Assembly: GCA_015232455.1 (NCBI GenBank)
Contig: JADFZQ010000003.1
Location: forward strand, 124,001 to 188,000
Direction of reading: 5' to 3'
Source: Desulfamplus sp.
GTDB lineage: Bacteria > Desulfobacterota > Desulfobacteria > Desulfobacterales > Desulfobacteraceae
DNA length: 64,000 nt
Within the stretch, counting starts at the first letter, position 1. Each line of letters opens with the position of its first letter. The notes beneath the pieces were generated by a model. It saw only the letters and a program-made list of their open reading frames with translations. It made no database searches and was not told the DNA's origin. The translations under genes were made by a program, and so were the position numbers. Positions 63,816 through 64,000 of this stretch are shown one piece after another.

Positions 63816-64000
63816 TTGAACCTGCTAAGAACCATTAAAACAGGTGATGATTTAAAAAAACTTTCTAAAAACCAACTTCCTGCACTTGCAAAGGAGATTA
63901 GAGAGAGGATTATCTCTGTTGTTTCTAAAAATGGAGGACACCTTGCCTCAAGCTTAGGTGTTGTTGAGCTGACCATTGCAATTCACTATGTATTTAACAT
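63816..64000 (+). CDS. dxs: 1-deoxy-D-xylulose-5-phosphate synthase, 5' end
   Basis: 61 codons seen before the window ends. TTG start with AGGAGA five bases upstream: [33 protein letters not shown], then [20 protein letters not shown], the N-terminal thiamine-enzyme signature of Dxs. First enzyme of the MEP isoprenoid pathway. It normally follows ispA, which here ends 17 kb upstream. Confidence 0.93.
   Translation, partial: MNLLRTIKTGDDLKKLSKNQLPALAKEIRERIISVVSKNGGHLASSLGVVELTIAIHYVFN

Overview
The window is AT-rich bacterial chromosome (30-35% GC in housekeeping stretches by eye). Gene content suggests an AT-rich member of the Desulfobacterota: an EAL/HDOD protein, a DciA-like protein, a plant-type acyl-ACP thioesterase, several GGDEF and hybrid histidine kinases, and Ser/Thr kinases fused to formylglycine-enzyme-like (FGE) domains. 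That assignment is inference; there is no rRNA in the window. TTG start codons with good ribosome sites are frequent.

Layout. 1-4.1 kb: end of an EAL/HDOD gene, a SLOG-like protein, and rfbB-rfbA-rfbC for dTDP-4-keto-rhamnose. 4.3-11.7 kb: a TPR lipoprotein, a LysM protein, thrC, serS, a 5-formyl-THF cyclo-ligase and a K+ channel. 11.9-13.7 kb: an alpha-toroid protein coupled to a hexapeptide acyltransferase. 13.8-25.1 kb (minus): a signalling block with two REC-GGDEF proteins, a 1937-residue pseudokinase/ATPase/histidine kinase, a hybrid histidine kinase and a 46-codon upstream gene. 25.3-32 kb: a TetR-controlled RND efflux operon. 32.1-40.3 kb: thioesterase, recX, iron alcohol dehydrogenase, dciA-like, trmN6, tRNA-Ser(GGA), dnaX-ebfC-recR and a YkgJ protein. 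40.4-43.5 kb (minus): parE and a Bax-inhibitor-1 protein. 44.0-46.7 kb: xseA-xseB-ispA. 46.7-63.5 kb (minus): an accessory island. 63.8 kb to the end: start of dxs.

The island is the notable part. It lies between ispA and dxs, which usually adjoin, and is higher in GC. It encodes three paralogous zinc-ribbon Ser/Thr kinases, two PP2C phosphatases, four FHA proteins (one fused to a trypsin-like protease, one to a VWA domain), a TolQ/MotA-like channel with a TolR/MotB-like coiled-coil partner, an AAA ATPase fused to a PD-(D/E)XK nuclease, and two toxin-antitoxin-like pairs. Two kinases end in an FGE-type C-type-lectin-fold domain. Their last ~100 bases look like variable regions of a diversity-generating retroelement: residues expected to be Asn are replaced, changes sit mostly in codon positions 1 and 2, and one copy is about 75% GC. 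No reverse transcriptase is present here, so it would have to act from elsewhere. My working model is a membrane phospho-relay in which diversified sensor kinases signal through FHA readers to an ion-driven TolQR-like complex and effectors.

Other patterns: dispersed palindromic repeats, some nested; Asn/Ser/Lys-rich in-frame inserts in many housekeeping enzymes; a candidate TetR operator overlapping its promoter.
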